Of a stretch of 64,000 bases of DNA, positions 42,599 to 51,502 are shown one piece after another. Both the position numbers and the translations under genes were made by a program. The number at the start of each line of letters is the position of its first letter. The stretch's first letter is position 1. Source of the stretch: Bacteroidota bacterium (lineage in GTDB: Bacteria > Bacteroidota > Bacteroidia > Chitinophagales > Saprospiraceae); NCBI GenBank assembly GCA_003045895.1, contig PZPC01000002.1, positions 109,180 to 173,179 of the forward strand. The letters are read 5' to 3'. The notes under the pieces were generated by a model. That model had not been told where the DNA came from, searched no databases, and worked only from the letters and a program-made list of their open reading frames with translations.

Positions 42599-42606
42599 TA
42601 TCTTTG
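42599..42606 (+). promoter_or_regulatory. -7 box upstream of the second ECF sigma gene
   Basis: TATCTTTG, perfect TAnnTTTG, about 110 nt before the sigma ATG, implying a leader of about 100 nt. No -33 TTTG. Confidence 0.4.
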
Positions 42607-42715
42607 GTAGCATAATGGAGTCCAGATGCCCACTTTGTTCGAGCAGTGGCGCATTGTTTTTTAGTGCTGGTCGTGTTATATTACCGACAGTAACCGTTTA
42701 TGCTAAAGTATATTT

Positions 42716-43282
42716 ATGGATATCGCCTTGTCCATCAGCAATAATGAGCACGATATTATTCGGGCTTGTATCCGCAAGGAGCGGTGGGCACAGCAAATGC
42801 TCTATGAGGAGTTTTACAGCCCGCTCATTGCGATTTGCCTGCGGTACACCCGGCACGATGACGAGGCGATGGATTTGCTGCACGAAAGTTTTATAAAAAT
42901 TTTCCGCAGTATCCACAAATACCAACCAGGAACATCTTTGGGGGCCTGGATGCGGCGAATTACCGTAAACACCGCCATCGATTATTTCCGTCGAAATACG
43001 CGGCGGCGGACAGAAGATATTGACCTGGCTTTTGACCTGCGTTCTCCGGATGCCGATGCCGTTAGCCAGTGTACGGAGCAGGAAATTCTGGCGGCAGTAC
43101 AACAACTAACACCAGCTTACCGAACAGTCTTCAATTTGTATGTAATAGAAGGCTATTCACATAGAGAAATTGCTGATCAATTGGCTATCACCGAGAGCAC
43201 TTCGCGGTCCAACCTGGTAAAAGCCCGGGCTAAACTGCAAGATATGCTACACGAAAAGCATTACAGTGGACAAGGAAAATAA
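42716..43282 (+). CDS. ECF RNA polymerase sigma factor
   Basis: 188 residues. Region 2: YSPLIAICLRYTRHDDEA, MDLLHESFIKIF, then LGAWMRRITVNTAIDYFRR; region 4: LTPAYRTVFNLYVIEGYSH and the HTH REIADQLAITESTSRSNL. It overlaps the next gene by 17 bp, which signals translational coupling with its regulator. The target genes are unknown; with a barrel-bearing regulator an envelope signal is likely. Confidence 0.93.
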   Translation: MDIALSISNNEHDIIRACIRKERWAQQMLYEEFYSPLIAICLRYTRHDDEAMDLLHESFIKIFRSIHKYQPGTSLGAWMRRITVNTAIDYFRRNTRRRTEDIDLAFDLRSPDADAVSQCTEQEILAAVQQLTPAYRTVFNLYVIEGYSHREIADQLAITESTSRSNLVKARAKLQDMLHEKHYSGQGK

Positions 43283-44762
43283 CGAACTAGACCGGATCAT
43301 TCGCGCCAAATTGGATCGCCTGGAACCCAGGGTTAAACCGGGTAGTTGGGATCGGTTAGCCGAACGATTGGATGCCGCTGAAGCCGCCGAGGCTTTTGAT
43401 CGGACGGTTGGTAACCGGCTCGACGGTTTGCAAGTTCCCTACCGCCAACATTCCTGGGCTGTTCTGGCTGCCCGGTTGGAGTTGGAACGCCGCCGGATGC
43501 AGGCGATTGTGCACTACAAGGCCATGGAGGTTTCCCTGTTGCTATTGCTCTTCCTTACCGTATGGCACCAATTGCCCAACGAAAAAATTACGCCGGCAGT
43601 AACTCCTTCGTTTCCGATCGCTGATTTGGCCATTCCCGCCACCACGAATCCCGCTGCGGTCGTGCGGGCCAGGGCGGAAACAAATAACAAGGCGTTTTCC
43701 ACCGCAGATAAAATGGGCGCGATCCCGGGTTCCGACCTTGCTTCGCTGTACAAAAATGGCCAACAACCAGATCAAAAAGAGGTGGATGGGCAAAACGAGT
43801 TGAAGGGGATGGCCCGTCGGCCGGCCATTACCGAGTTGTCTCCCTTGCCTAAGGTAGCCGTCTCAGGTATTCCTTCCGCCGCCAATGCCCAGCAGCAACT
43901 GCGGGAATTACAGGCGCGTAAAGCCGATAATCTCCCTCATCCTTCCGATGCTATTCACCGCAACAGCACCCTGGCCGCGTTGGCGAGCAATGCTTTTACG
44001 CTGCTGGATTACGGGAACCCCAATGAGTTGCTTAGTTATATTCGCCCAGCGGAACGACAAACTTTTTTGCGCATTGGTTTTGTGGGTTCACCCGATTATA
44101 ACCGCATCATCACGCCCCTACAACCAATTGATGACGGGACGGTTGTTTCGCTCGATCGTTATTCCCTGGGCTACAGTGGCGGAATTACGCTCGGCATTGA
44201 ACACGGTAGGTGGGAAATCGAAACCGGTGCCGTTTACGCTGCCCGCCGCTATCAGGCCATCCCGACTATTTACGTAAGTGGAAATATCAGGGATGGGTTT
44301 ACCGGCCTTGGCCTTCGTGATTTCGAGTTGAATACGGCAAATATACCCCTGAATTTTCGCTACAATTTCCTGGTGCACGACAAGTGGCGGCTTTACGCCC
44401 AGGGTGGCGCCAGTCTTAACCTTATTCTGGGTGCCAATTATTATACCGTCGACCAGGGTGAGGACGCAGGCATACTGCGCAATCCCAATATGGGAAGGGG
44501 AACCAGTAGCCTGGAAAAACCAGCACCCCTGCAAAACAAATCCCTGACTCCCGGCTGGCTGGAAGGGGGTAGCCTTTTGGAAAACGCTACGCTTTACGGT
44601 GATTTTGGCGTGGGGCTGGAGCGTTACATGACGTCTAGCTGGAGTATTTTTGCCCAACCGACTTACCACCATTCTTTTCAACTCTTCAACGACGGCCTGG
44701 GCCCTTACCGGGATCAAATCCACAATTTCGGGGTGAGTATGGGCGTGAAGGTGCGGTTGTAG
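43266..44762 (+). CDS. Predicted anti-sigma factor fused to an outer-membrane beta-barrel domain
   Basis: 498 residues, GTG start at 43266 inside the sigma gene. The cytoplasmic N-terminus carries two copies of a ~35-residue motif (LDRLEPRVKPGSWDRLAERL and LDGLQVPYRQHSWAVLAARL), then one membrane segment near residues 83-98 (VSLLLLLFLTVW), a long periplasmic linker (about 100-235), and a C-terminal ~260-residue region of alternating strands like PorT/OmpA-type barrels, ending MGVKVRL. The layout would span inner membrane, periplasm and outer membrane. Sigma binding is inferred from gene overlap. Confidence 0.75.
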   Translation: MDKENNELDRIIRAKLDRLEPRVKPGSWDRLAERLDAAEAAEAFDRTVGNRLDGLQVPYRQHSWAVLAARLELERRRMQAIVHYKAMEVSLLLLLFLTVWHQLPNEKITPAVTPSFPIADLAIPATTNPAAVVRARAETNNKAFSTADKMGAIPGSDLASLYKNGQQPDQKEVDGQNELKGMARRPAITELSPLPKVAVSGIPSAANAQQQLRELQARKADNLPHPSDAIHRNSTLAALASNAFTLLDYGNPNELLSYIRPAERQTFLRIGFVGSPDYNRIITPLQPIDDGTVVSLDRYSLGYSGGITLGIEHGRWEIETGAVYAARRYQAIPTIYVSGNIRDGFTGLGLRDFELNTANIPLNFRYNFLVHDKWRLYAQGGASLNLILGANYYTVDQGEDAGILRNPNMGRGTSSLEKPAPLQNKSLTPGWLEGGSLLENATLYGDFGVGLERYMTSSWSIFAQPTYHHSFQLFNDGLGPYRDQIHNFGVSMGVKVRL

Positions 44763-44803
44763 GCCTATTTTTGGTGAATAGGAGATGTTGAACATCCTCC
44801 TTC

Positions 44804-44853
44804 AAAAAAAAGCAGGATGGAAAGGGGCTTCTCCCTCCATCCTGCTTTTTTTA
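44804..44853. terminator. Bidirectional intrinsic terminator
   Basis: Perfect 11-bp stem AGCAGGATGGA / TCCATCCTGCT (44811-44821, 44836-44846) with an A8 run before and T7 after. Serves the convergent anti-sigma/barrel gene and glyS. Confidence 0.93.
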
Positions 44854-44871
44854 TACCCTCAAAATTGGCGC

Positions 44872-46419
44872 TTATCCCAACAACAAGCTCATATCCGTAC
44901 GGTCGCGTACCAGGGCAGGCACGTTTTCCAACGGGACGCGCTCTTGCGTCAGGGTGTCGCGGTCACGGACGGTCACGGTGTTATCTTCCAGGGTGTCGAA
45001 ATCGACGGTGATACAGAAAGGTGTACCGATGGCATCCTGCCGGCGGTAGAGCTTGCCAATGGAGCCGGTATCGTCGTACTGGCACTGGCTGGAAATTTTC
45101 AACTTATCAAACAGTTCCTTGGCCTTGGCTACGATCCGATCCTCCGTGCGTTTCAGCGGGAGGATGGCCGCCTTGATGGGTGCCAGCGCCGGGTGCAATT
45201 TGAGTACTTCCCGGGTATTATTCGGGTCGTCGGATCCGGGCACCTGCTCGGTCACCAGGGCATTGCTCATCATGGCCAGGAACATGCGATCGCAACCCAC
45301 CGAGGTTTCCAGTACGTACGGTACGTAGCTCTCGTTGGTAGCGGGGTCGAAGTAGGTCAGTTTTTTGCCCGACAGTTCCTGGTGGCTGCTCAGGTCGAAA
45401 TCGGTACGCGAGTGAATACCTTCCAGCTCCTTGAAACCAAAAGGAAATTCAAACTGGATATCCACGGCCGCATCGGCGTAGTGGGCGAGGTTGTCGTGAT
45501 CGTGGAAGCGTAGTTTCGCGGCGGGTGTGCCGGTCTTTTGGTGCCAGGCCAGGCGGGCGGCTTTCCAGTACTCGTACCACTTTTGTTGGGTACCGGGCTG
45601 AATGAAGAACTGCATCTCCATTTGTTCGAACTCGCGCATCCGGAAGATGAACTGGCGCGCTACGATCTCGTTGCGGAAAGCCTTACCAATTTGCGCAATA
45701 CCAAAGGGTATTTTCTGGCGGGTGGTTTTTTGTACGTTCAGAAAGTTGACGAAAATACCCTGGGCCGTTTCCGGACGCAGGTAAAGTTTGCCTTCTTCGC
45801 CCGCAATATTGCCGAGCTGGGTAGAGAACATGAGGTTGAACTGGCGCACCTCCGTCCAGTCGCGTGAGCCGGTATCCGGATCAGCAATTTCCAGGTCGTC
45901 GATGATGGCCTTGAGTTCCACCATATCCCCTTTGGTCATAGCGGCACCCAGGCGCCTGGCGATGGCATCCATCTTTTCCTGGTACTCGACTACCCGGGTG
46001 TTGGTTTGCCGGAACATTTGCTCGTCGAAGTCGGCAAAACGCTTGCTGGCCTTCTCCACTTCCTTGTTGATCTTGGCTTCCAACTTATCGATGTGGTCTT
46101 CGATGAGCACATCGGCCCGGTAGCGTTTTTTGCTGTCTTTGTTGTCGACGAGCGGATCGTTGAACGCATCGACGTGGCCCGATGCTTTCCAGGTCTTAGG
46201 GTGCATAAAGATAGCCGCATCAATACCCACGATATTGTCGTGCATTTGTACCATGGCTTTCCACCAGTACTCTTTGAGGTTGTTTTTGAGCAAAGAACCG
46301 TAAGGACCGTAATCGTACACGGCACTGAGACCGTCGTAGATTTCGCTCGACTGGTAAATAAATCCGTATTCTTTACAGTGGGCCACCAGGGCTTTGAATT
46401 GGTCGTTTTGCTGTGCCAT
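44872..46419 (-). CDS. glyS: Glycyl-tRNA synthetase (alpha2 type)
   Basis: Class II synthetase of the single-chain homodimeric type, 515 residues. Motif 1 region LVAHCKEYGFIYQSSEIYDG at the N-terminus; YLRPETAQGIFVNF and motif 2 GKAFRNEIVARQFIFRMREF; motif 3 in SVGCDRMFLAM; the C-terminal anticodon-binding domain starts APIKAAILPL. This type is standard in Bacteroidota. A -7 box lies upstream. Confidence 0.97.
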   Translation of the reverse strand: MAQQNDQFKALVAHCKEYGFIYQSSEIYDGLSAVYDYGPYGSLLKNNLKEYWWKAMVQMHDNIVGIDAAIFMHPKTWKASGHVDAFNDPLVDNKDSKKRYRADVLIEDHIDKLEAKINKEVEKASKRFADFDEQMFRQTNTRVVEYQEKMDAIARRLGAAMTKGDMVELKAIIDDLEIADPDTGSRDWTEVRQFNLMFSTQLGNIAGEEGKLYLRPETAQGIFVNFLNVQKTTRQKIPFGIAQIGKAFRNEIVARQFIFRMREFEQMEMQFFIQPGTQQKWYEYWKAARLAWHQKTGTPAAKLRFHDHDNLAHYADAAVDIQFEFPFGFKELEGIHSRTDFDLSSHQELSGKKLTYFDPATNESYVPYVLETSVGCDRMFLAMMSNALVTEQVPGSDDPNNTREVLKLHPALAPIKAAILPLKRTEDRIVAKAKELFDKLKISSQCQYDDTGSIGKLYRRQDAIGTPFCITVDFDTLEDNTVTVRDRDTLTQERVPLENVPALVRDRTDMSLLLG

Positions 46420-46459
46420 GTTATGCTACTTTGCGGGGGTAGATGCCATTTAGAAGGCG

Positions 46460-46467
46460 CAAAGATA
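46460..46467 (-). promoter_or_regulatory. -7 box for glyS
   Basis: Minus strand reads TATCTTTG, perfect TAnnTTTG, 40 nt before the ATG of glyS. Confidence 0.5.
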
Positions 46468-46538
46468 AGCGTTAGTAACGAAAAGAAGATTAATCCCCTT
46501 ATTTCCGTTGAGCTACTTCGCTCCTTTTAAGCAGAATA

Positions 46539-47456
46539 TTACGAACTGGAGCGGGGGGATAACCACCCGGACGAAGCCGTGAAGGCAAAGGCCACGGTGG
46601 TGAAAAAGGAAAACATAGCGTAGATCAGAGCGGGTTTGCTGAATTCGTGGTTGGCCAGAAAAACGTCGCCGATCAGGATGGCTAATCCGGCATTCTGTAC
46701 GCCCATTTCGATTCCGATGGTGAAGGCGTCGCGAAAACTCACTCCCCAGTGGCGGGACACGAAGAAACCAAGGAGTATGGATCCTAAATTGATCACCAGG
46801 AGCAATGGGAGAAGCTGCACCACATCGGCTGCGGAAACGTTGGAGCCCGTTCCGTTGTCGGGCACCGCAAAAAATTTGATGAGGTAAACCAGCGCCAACA
46901 ACACCACCGATCCGGGTTTGATGACGCGCTCCAAGGCCAGGGCCAGGTGCGGAAAAAACCGGTGAATACCCAGCCCGACAATACTGGGCAAAATAATAAT
47001 CAGGGTGATCTCACCGGTAGTTTTCCAAAAAGGCAAGGCCACGGATGCGGTTTCGCCAAAATAAAACAAACTGGCGGCGTTGAGCAAAAAGGGGAGGGTG
47101 AAAACGGTGATAAACCCCGATAAAGTGGTCAGGAAGATCGTTAGGGTACTGGTTCCCCTAAACCAGTAGGTGATCACATTGGAAGTGGTACCTCCTGGGC
47201 AAAGTAATAGCATAAGCACGCCAAATTGCCAGGCAGGTGAAAGAGGGTAAAAACGGAGGAGCATAAAAAACAGCAGCGGGACGAGAACTATTTTTATTAC
47301 CAATCCCTTTAACAAAAGGGAAAGATGTTGAAAAACATACTGAAAATCAGCGAGCTTAAGTGATAAGCCAACGCTGAGCATAATCAGCGCCAGTACCATT
47401 TGCAGCCAAAGGTTGATGTCGATAAAGGTAGCCAATTGCGAAAAAAAAGTGATCAT
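46539..47456 (-). CDS. Bile acid:sodium symporter family (BASS) transporter
   Basis: 305 residues with nine or ten membrane segments. Family marks: LALIMLSVGLSLKLADF in the first helices, LLLCPGGTTSNVITYWFRG (the CPGG crossover) near residue 85, and IEMGVQNAGLAILI near residue 250 (the second crossover, E-x-G-x-Q-N). Substrates in the family include bile acids, pantoate and other organic anions; none can be assigned. Stand-alone gene divergent from the GH3 gene. Confidence 0.92.
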   Translation of the reverse strand: MITFFSQLATFIDINLWLQMVLALIMLSVGLSLKLADFQYVFQHLSLLLKGLVIKIVLVPLLFFMLLRFYPLSPAWQFGVLMLLLCPGGTTSNVITYWFRGTSTLTIFLTTLSGFITVFTLPFLLNAASLFYFGETASVALPFWKTTGEITLIIILPSIVGLGIHRFFPHLALALERVIKPGSVVLLALVYLIKFFAVPDNGTGSNVSAADVVQLLPLLLVINLGSILLGFFVSRHWGVSFRDAFTIGIEMGVQNAGLAILIGDVFLANHEFSKPALIYAMFSFFTTVAFAFTASSGWLSPRSSS

Positions 47457-47562
47457 AAGGTGAATTAGCTAGTAATTTAACTGTTTCTTTAATTCCCTTC
47501 CCTAACCACAAAATAGTTAGCGAATCTTTAAAGTTTGTTTGAACGTCAACGTGCCATATACC

Positions 47563-49092
47563 ATGGGAGTAATCAACTGGATTAATCACTTATTTAAAAT
47601 ACACCTAAAAAAGTACGAAACAGAACTGCGCTGGCACTATGATCATCCCGAGGCCCTGCAAGCTAAAACATTACAAGAACTTGTGCTGGGAAATCGGTCG
47701 ACACGCTTCGGAGAGGATCATCGTTTTTCTGCTGAACTTACCCAACCTGCTGCCTTCGCTACACAGGTACCCCTGCGCACTTATGACGAACTAAAGCCTT
47801 ACCTGACCCGCATATTGCAAAGCGAAAACCAGGTTTTAACCACCCAAAAGGTGCATATCCTCGCCAAAACATCAGGGACAACGAGTGGCGAAAGCAAATA
47901 TATTCCCGTGACCCGCGACCACGTGCTGAGTTGCCAGAAGGGCAGTTGGTTTACCCTTGCCAGCCTCCACATGCACCGCCACGATTTGCAGATTTTCGCC
48001 CGCAAGAATATGCTCATCGGCGGCGGGGTACACGGAACCTACCCGGGAACCAACCTCCAGATTGCCGATATTTCAGCCATCATGATCAGGAGTATCCCCT
48101 TTTTTTTAAGGCCATTTTATATTCCCGATGTGTATACCGCTACCCTACCTAATTACGAAGAGAAAATCCGAATTATTGCCCCCCTGGTAGCCAAAGAGTC
48201 CGGTATGACGATGCTGGGTGGCGTGCCTACCTGGAATTTGGCGCTTTATCAGCAAATCCTGGCTATTACTGGCGCGGAAAATCTTTTTGAGGTGTGGCCC
48301 AACGCCCAGGCTTATGTTCATGGAGGGGTTAACTTTGAACCGTATCGGCAGCATTATGCCGAGCTTTTTCCCAGCAAGGACTTTCTGTACCACGATATTT
48401 ACAATGCTTCCGAGGGATACTTTGCCGTCCAGGACCAACTGGACAAGGATGATTTGCTGCTGCTGCTGAATAATGGCATCTACTATGAGTTTATCCCTTT
48501 TGCCGCTTACCAGGATGGGAGCCGGGCGGCCATACCGCTGGCCGAGGTACAAAAAGACCGGCTGTATGCCATGGTTATCTCCAATAGCGGAGGGCTATAC
48601 CGCTATTTGCTGGGGGATGTCGTGAGTTTTACCTCGGTTCATCCATACCGGATCAAAATTGCGGGAAGAACCCAGGAATACATCAATGCCTTTGGGGAGG
48701 ATCTGCTCTTCGATAATGTGCAGCAGGCTTTACTGGCAACTTGTGCCCAGTTTGGGGTAACGGTTCACGATTATACCATTGCACCTTACTACATCAAGGT
48801 GGGCAACCTGGGAAGACACCAGTGGTTCGTGGAATTTGCGGGAGTGGTACCGCCAATAGCAGCTTTCAGTCGGGTCCTCGACGAGGCATTGCAACGAGCC
48901 AATTACAATTATGCCCAAAAACGCAGCAACGACTTCGCCATTAGTCAACTGGAGCTAATCGTCTTACCGGAAGGTTTTTTCCCGCGCTGGTTGCGCGAAC
49001 GCGGAAAAGTAGGTGGACAAGCCAAAGTTCCCAAGCTGGCCAACCACCGCCGTTTTGCAGAAGATATTCTTAGAGCTTTTTTAGAAATTTAA
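47563..49092 (+). CDS. GH3 auxin-responsive-promoter family acyl-acid-amido synthetase
   Basis: 509 residues from ATG 47563 (MGVINWINHLFKIH). ANL-like adenylating fold: the phosphate loop is AKTSGTTSGESKYIPVT near residue 110, the second motif is HDIYNASEGYFAVQDQ near 285, and YRYLLGDVVSFT follows near 350. In plants GH3 enzymes join jasmonate or auxin to amino acids; bacterial members are common in Bacteroidota, with unknown natural substrates. No biosynthetic genes adjoin it. Confidence 0.9.
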   Translation: MGVINWINHLFKIHLKKYETELRWHYDHPEALQAKTLQELVLGNRSTRFGEDHRFSAELTQPAAFATQVPLRTYDELKPYLTRILQSENQVLTTQKVHILAKTSGTTSGESKYIPVTRDHVLSCQKGSWFTLASLHMHRHDLQIFARKNMLIGGGVHGTYPGTNLQIADISAIMIRSIPFFLRPFYIPDVYTATLPNYEEKIRIIAPLVAKESGMTMLGGVPTWNLALYQQILAITGAENLFEVWPNAQAYVHGGVNFEPYRQHYAELFPSKDFLYHDIYNASEGYFAVQDQLDKDDLLLLLNNGIYYEFIPFAAYQDGSRAAIPLAEVQKDRLYAMVISNSGGLYRYLLGDVVSFTSVHPYRIKIAGRTQEYINAFGEDLLFDNVQQALLATCAQFGVTVHDYTIAPYYIKVGNLGRHQWFVEFAGVVPPIAAFSRVLDEALQRANYNYAQKRSNDFAISQLELIVLPEGFFPRWLRERGKVGGQAKVPKLANHRRFAEDILRAFLEI

Positions 49093-49118
49093 TTTGGCTA
49101 AAACAAATATGCCAAATT
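49091..49118. repeat. Small hairpin after the GH3 gene
   Basis: 8-bp perfect inverted repeat AATTTGGC / GCCAAATT overlapping the stop region. No T-run, so a weak terminator at best. Confidence 0.45.
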
Positions 49119-49139
49119 AAATTAAATAAAAAAGTTAAT

Positions 49140-49255
49140 GCGAACTGCTTTTCAAGGATTTTAGAACCTGGCGTCGGTATGAAAATTTCATTTAGCCCGC
49201 TAAATTCAATTTTAATCCCTTAGCCAGAACCTCAAATCGTTGAAAATCAGTTCGC
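49140..49255. repeat. Palindromic element with ~33-bp imperfect inverted repeats
   Basis: Outer 16 bp (GCGAACTGCTTTTCAA at 49140-49155 against 49240-49255) pair with one mismatch; the next 17 bp pair at 12 positions. Total 116 bp in a gene-free gap, no coding capacity. It differs from the MITE at 26637. Either a separate small mobile repeat or a structured RNA. Confidence 0.55.
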
Positions 49256-49274
49256 AAAATTTCTAAACAAGCTC

Positions 49275-49943
49275 TTAGAAAATATACATAAAGCTCACAA
49301 CCTGAGCCATAAACCCGATGAAGTAGCCGCCGTAGACGTCGGCAGGGTCGTGGGCTTTGAGCAGCAAGCGGGCTGTGCCAACGGCACCGGCCAGTACCGT
49401 AGCGCCCATGAGGAGGTGGAGCATACTCACTTCTACTGGCCCACCCGAGCGGATGTCGACGGTAAATGTTCCGTAGCTAAACCAAAAAAAGCTGATCACC
49501 AGCATCCCAATTAAACCACCCATACCTACGGCATGCATACTGATCTTGGAAAAAATATTGATCAGAAACGACAGGAACAAGGCCACCACTACACCCAACA
49601 TGAAGGACACATAGGCTGGCGGTAACTGGCCATTTTGGGAAAAATTGTAGTACACCCACAGGTACAACATGCCGGTGATGAGGTAAGGCCCGATCCGCTC
49701 CTGCCGGTCGGGCATGCTGATGTCGCCGATCATCCCCAGGAAATACATGACCGCAATGGAAATGGCAGGGATGAAAAAGGTGTACAGAAACACGAGTAAC
49801 AGCAATAGCCGTGCGGGTTCATCCTGCAAGCTGCTCACCCCAAAAAGATAAGGGTTGATCATCATGAGCAGCAGCAACATGTAGGAGGGAATGAGCAACG
49901 GATGAAAGAGAACCGATAATCCCCAGGCCAGACTCTTGAGCAT
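49275..49943 (-). CDS. Integral membrane protein, divergent PAP2-like
   Basis: 222 residues with six membrane segments. Three places recall the PAP2 phosphatase motifs: PDRQERIGPY near residue 80, KISMHAVGMGG near 135 (in place of PSGH), and LLLKAHDPADVYGGYFIG near 190-205 (H-x3-D then G, as in the third motif). Several catalytic residues differ, so activity is uncertain. A role in lipid phosphate turnover is possible. A -7 box lies 37 nt upstream. Confidence 0.72.
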   Translation of the reverse strand: MLKSLAWGLSVLFHPLLIPSYMLLLLMMINPYLFGVSSLQDEPARLLLLLVFLYTFFIPAISIAVMYFLGMIGDISMPDRQERIGPYLITGMLYLWVYYNFSQNGQLPPAYVSFMLGVVVALFLSFLINIFSKISMHAVGMGGLIGMLVISFFWFSYGTFTVDIRSGGPVEVSMLHLLMGATVLAGAVGTARLLLKAHDPADVYGGYFIGFMAQVVSFMYIF

Positions 49944-49979
49944 GTCTTTGTTCTTAAATAGTTTCGTTCAATTAGCACA

Positions 49980-49987
49980 CAAAGATA
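49980..49987 (-). promoter_or_regulatory. -7 box for the PAP2-like gene
   Basis: Minus strand reads TATCTTTG, perfect TAnnTTTG, 36 nt before the ATG at 49943. Confidence 0.5.
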
Positions 49988-50084
49988 TAAAAGACGGCTG
50001 TTCACTAACGCAATTTCAGCCGGTCATTCTCTTATTCCTCCAATTCTTACTAATTTCACCTATTCTTTACTAGCTTTTTGATGT

Positions 50085-51443
50085 ATGGACTTCGGCACTC
50101 TTTGGCAACAAGTTGTTTTTTCAATCGGACAAAAGGACATCCTCCTCGGGCGGTTGATTTTGGTCGGCCTGGCGCTGCTGGTTTTATACGTATTGGGCTT
50201 TTTTATGCGGCGTCGCTGGTTGCAGCATTTTTTCGATTACGAAGAAACGGGCACAACCGAACAAAAGTCTATCCGACGCATCGTTGTCGTATGCCTGGTT
50301 TTGTTGGCAATCCTGATTGGCCTCCTGGGCTTAAAGATTGATTTTCCTTTTAGCAACGTGGAGAATTTTTTTCTGTCTTACCTGAAGATGTCCACGGTTG
50401 TGGGGGCGCTGCTCATCTATTTTACGGCGCGGTTGGTAGACGAGTTGCTTTCCGGGCTGTTGTCCCGGCGCTACCAGCAACGGCGGGAGCAGCAACTGAA
50501 AGATGGCGGGCTTTTTGCCCACGAAGCCACGCGCTCCCGGATCAAAGTCAGCCACATTGTGCAGCCTATCGTGTACCTGATTGCCCTGACATTTATTGTA
50601 CAGCAATTGAATTTGGATGTGCCCATTAAAATGCCGTGGTCTACCGGTGACGGCGTTTTACTGAACCGGATATTAAGTGCGGCGCTTATTCTCTTGTTTA
50701 CCCGCCTGTTTCTGTGGATTCTTACCGAAATTATCCTTTTTCCCTACTACAAACAAAAGGAAATCAACCCAGGTAGCCAGTACGCCATCAATCGGTTACT
50801 TACCTATTTTATCCTCGTGCTGGCAATGGTAGGCACCATGCAATACATTGGTATCAACCTCAATGTGCTTTTAGGTGGAGCGGCGGCGCTATTGGTAGGT
50901 ATTGGTTTGGGTTTGCAACAGACGTTCAATGACCTCATTTGTGGGATTATCCTGTTGTTCGAAAGGACGGTGGAAATTGGTGATGTGGTAGATATCAATG
51001 GGCTTGTGGGTACGGTCAAGCGCATTGGCCTGCGCACATCCCTGGTCGAGACCAGGGATCTGGTGTCGGTCATTGTGCCCAACTCTAAGTTGGTAGCCGA
51101 CAATGTGGTCAACTGGAGCCACTTCGATGCCAAGACCCGCTTTAGGGTAGCAGTGGGGGTGGCTTACGGCTCCGATACCGAAATGGTGAAAAGTATTCTC
51201 CTGGAGGTCGCCAGCGAAAATCCCCGGATCCTGCGCCGACCCCAGCCCATTGTTCGCTTCGTGAATTTTGGCAATTCTTCGCTGGATTTTGAACTGCTTT
51301 TTTGGTCCAAAGAACTCATTCCGATTGAAGATGTCAAAAGCGACTTGCGTTTTGCCATCGACCGGCGCTTCCGCGAAGCAAAAGTTACCATTCCATTTCC
51401 CCAGCAAGACATCTGGATCAGGAAAGAGCCATCCGACGAGTGA
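50085..51443 (+). CDS. MscS-family mechanosensitive channel
   Basis: 452 residues. Four or five N-terminal membrane segments, then the pore helix and MscS core: LGGAAALLVGIGLGLQQTF near residue 265, NDLICGIILLFERTVEIGD, then the beta domain VDINGLVGTVKRIGLRTSLV and VIVPNSKLVADNVVNW. The C-terminal domain ends with FPQQDIWI, typical of the family. It releases solutes on hypo-osmotic shock. Longer than E. coli MscS (286) because of extra N-terminal helices. Confidence 0.95.
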   Translation: MDFGTLWQQVVFSIGQKDILLGRLILVGLALLVLYVLGFFMRRRWLQHFFDYEETGTTEQKSIRRIVVVCLVLLAILIGLLGLKIDFPFSNVENFFLSYLKMSTVVGALLIYFTARLVDELLSGLLSRRYQQRREQQLKDGGLFAHEATRSRIKVSHIVQPIVYLIALTFIVQQLNLDVPIKMPWSTGDGVLLNRILSAALILLFTRLFLWILTEIILFPYYKQKEINPGSQYAINRLLTYFILVLAMVGTMQYIGINLNVLLGGAAALLVGIGLGLQQTFNDLICGIILLFERTVEIGDVVDINGLVGTVKRIGLRTSLVETRDLVSVIVPNSKLVADNVVNWSHFDAKTRFRVAVGVAYGSDTEMVKSILLEVASENPRILRRPQPIVRFVNFGNSSLDFELLFWSKELIPIEDVKSDLRFAIDRRFREAKVTIPFPQQDIWIRKEPSDE

Positions 51444-51502
51444 GTATCAAAGCGCTGTCAATCTTGAATGGAGAGGGCTGGTAGGGGCAATTTTTTGCCT
51501 AC

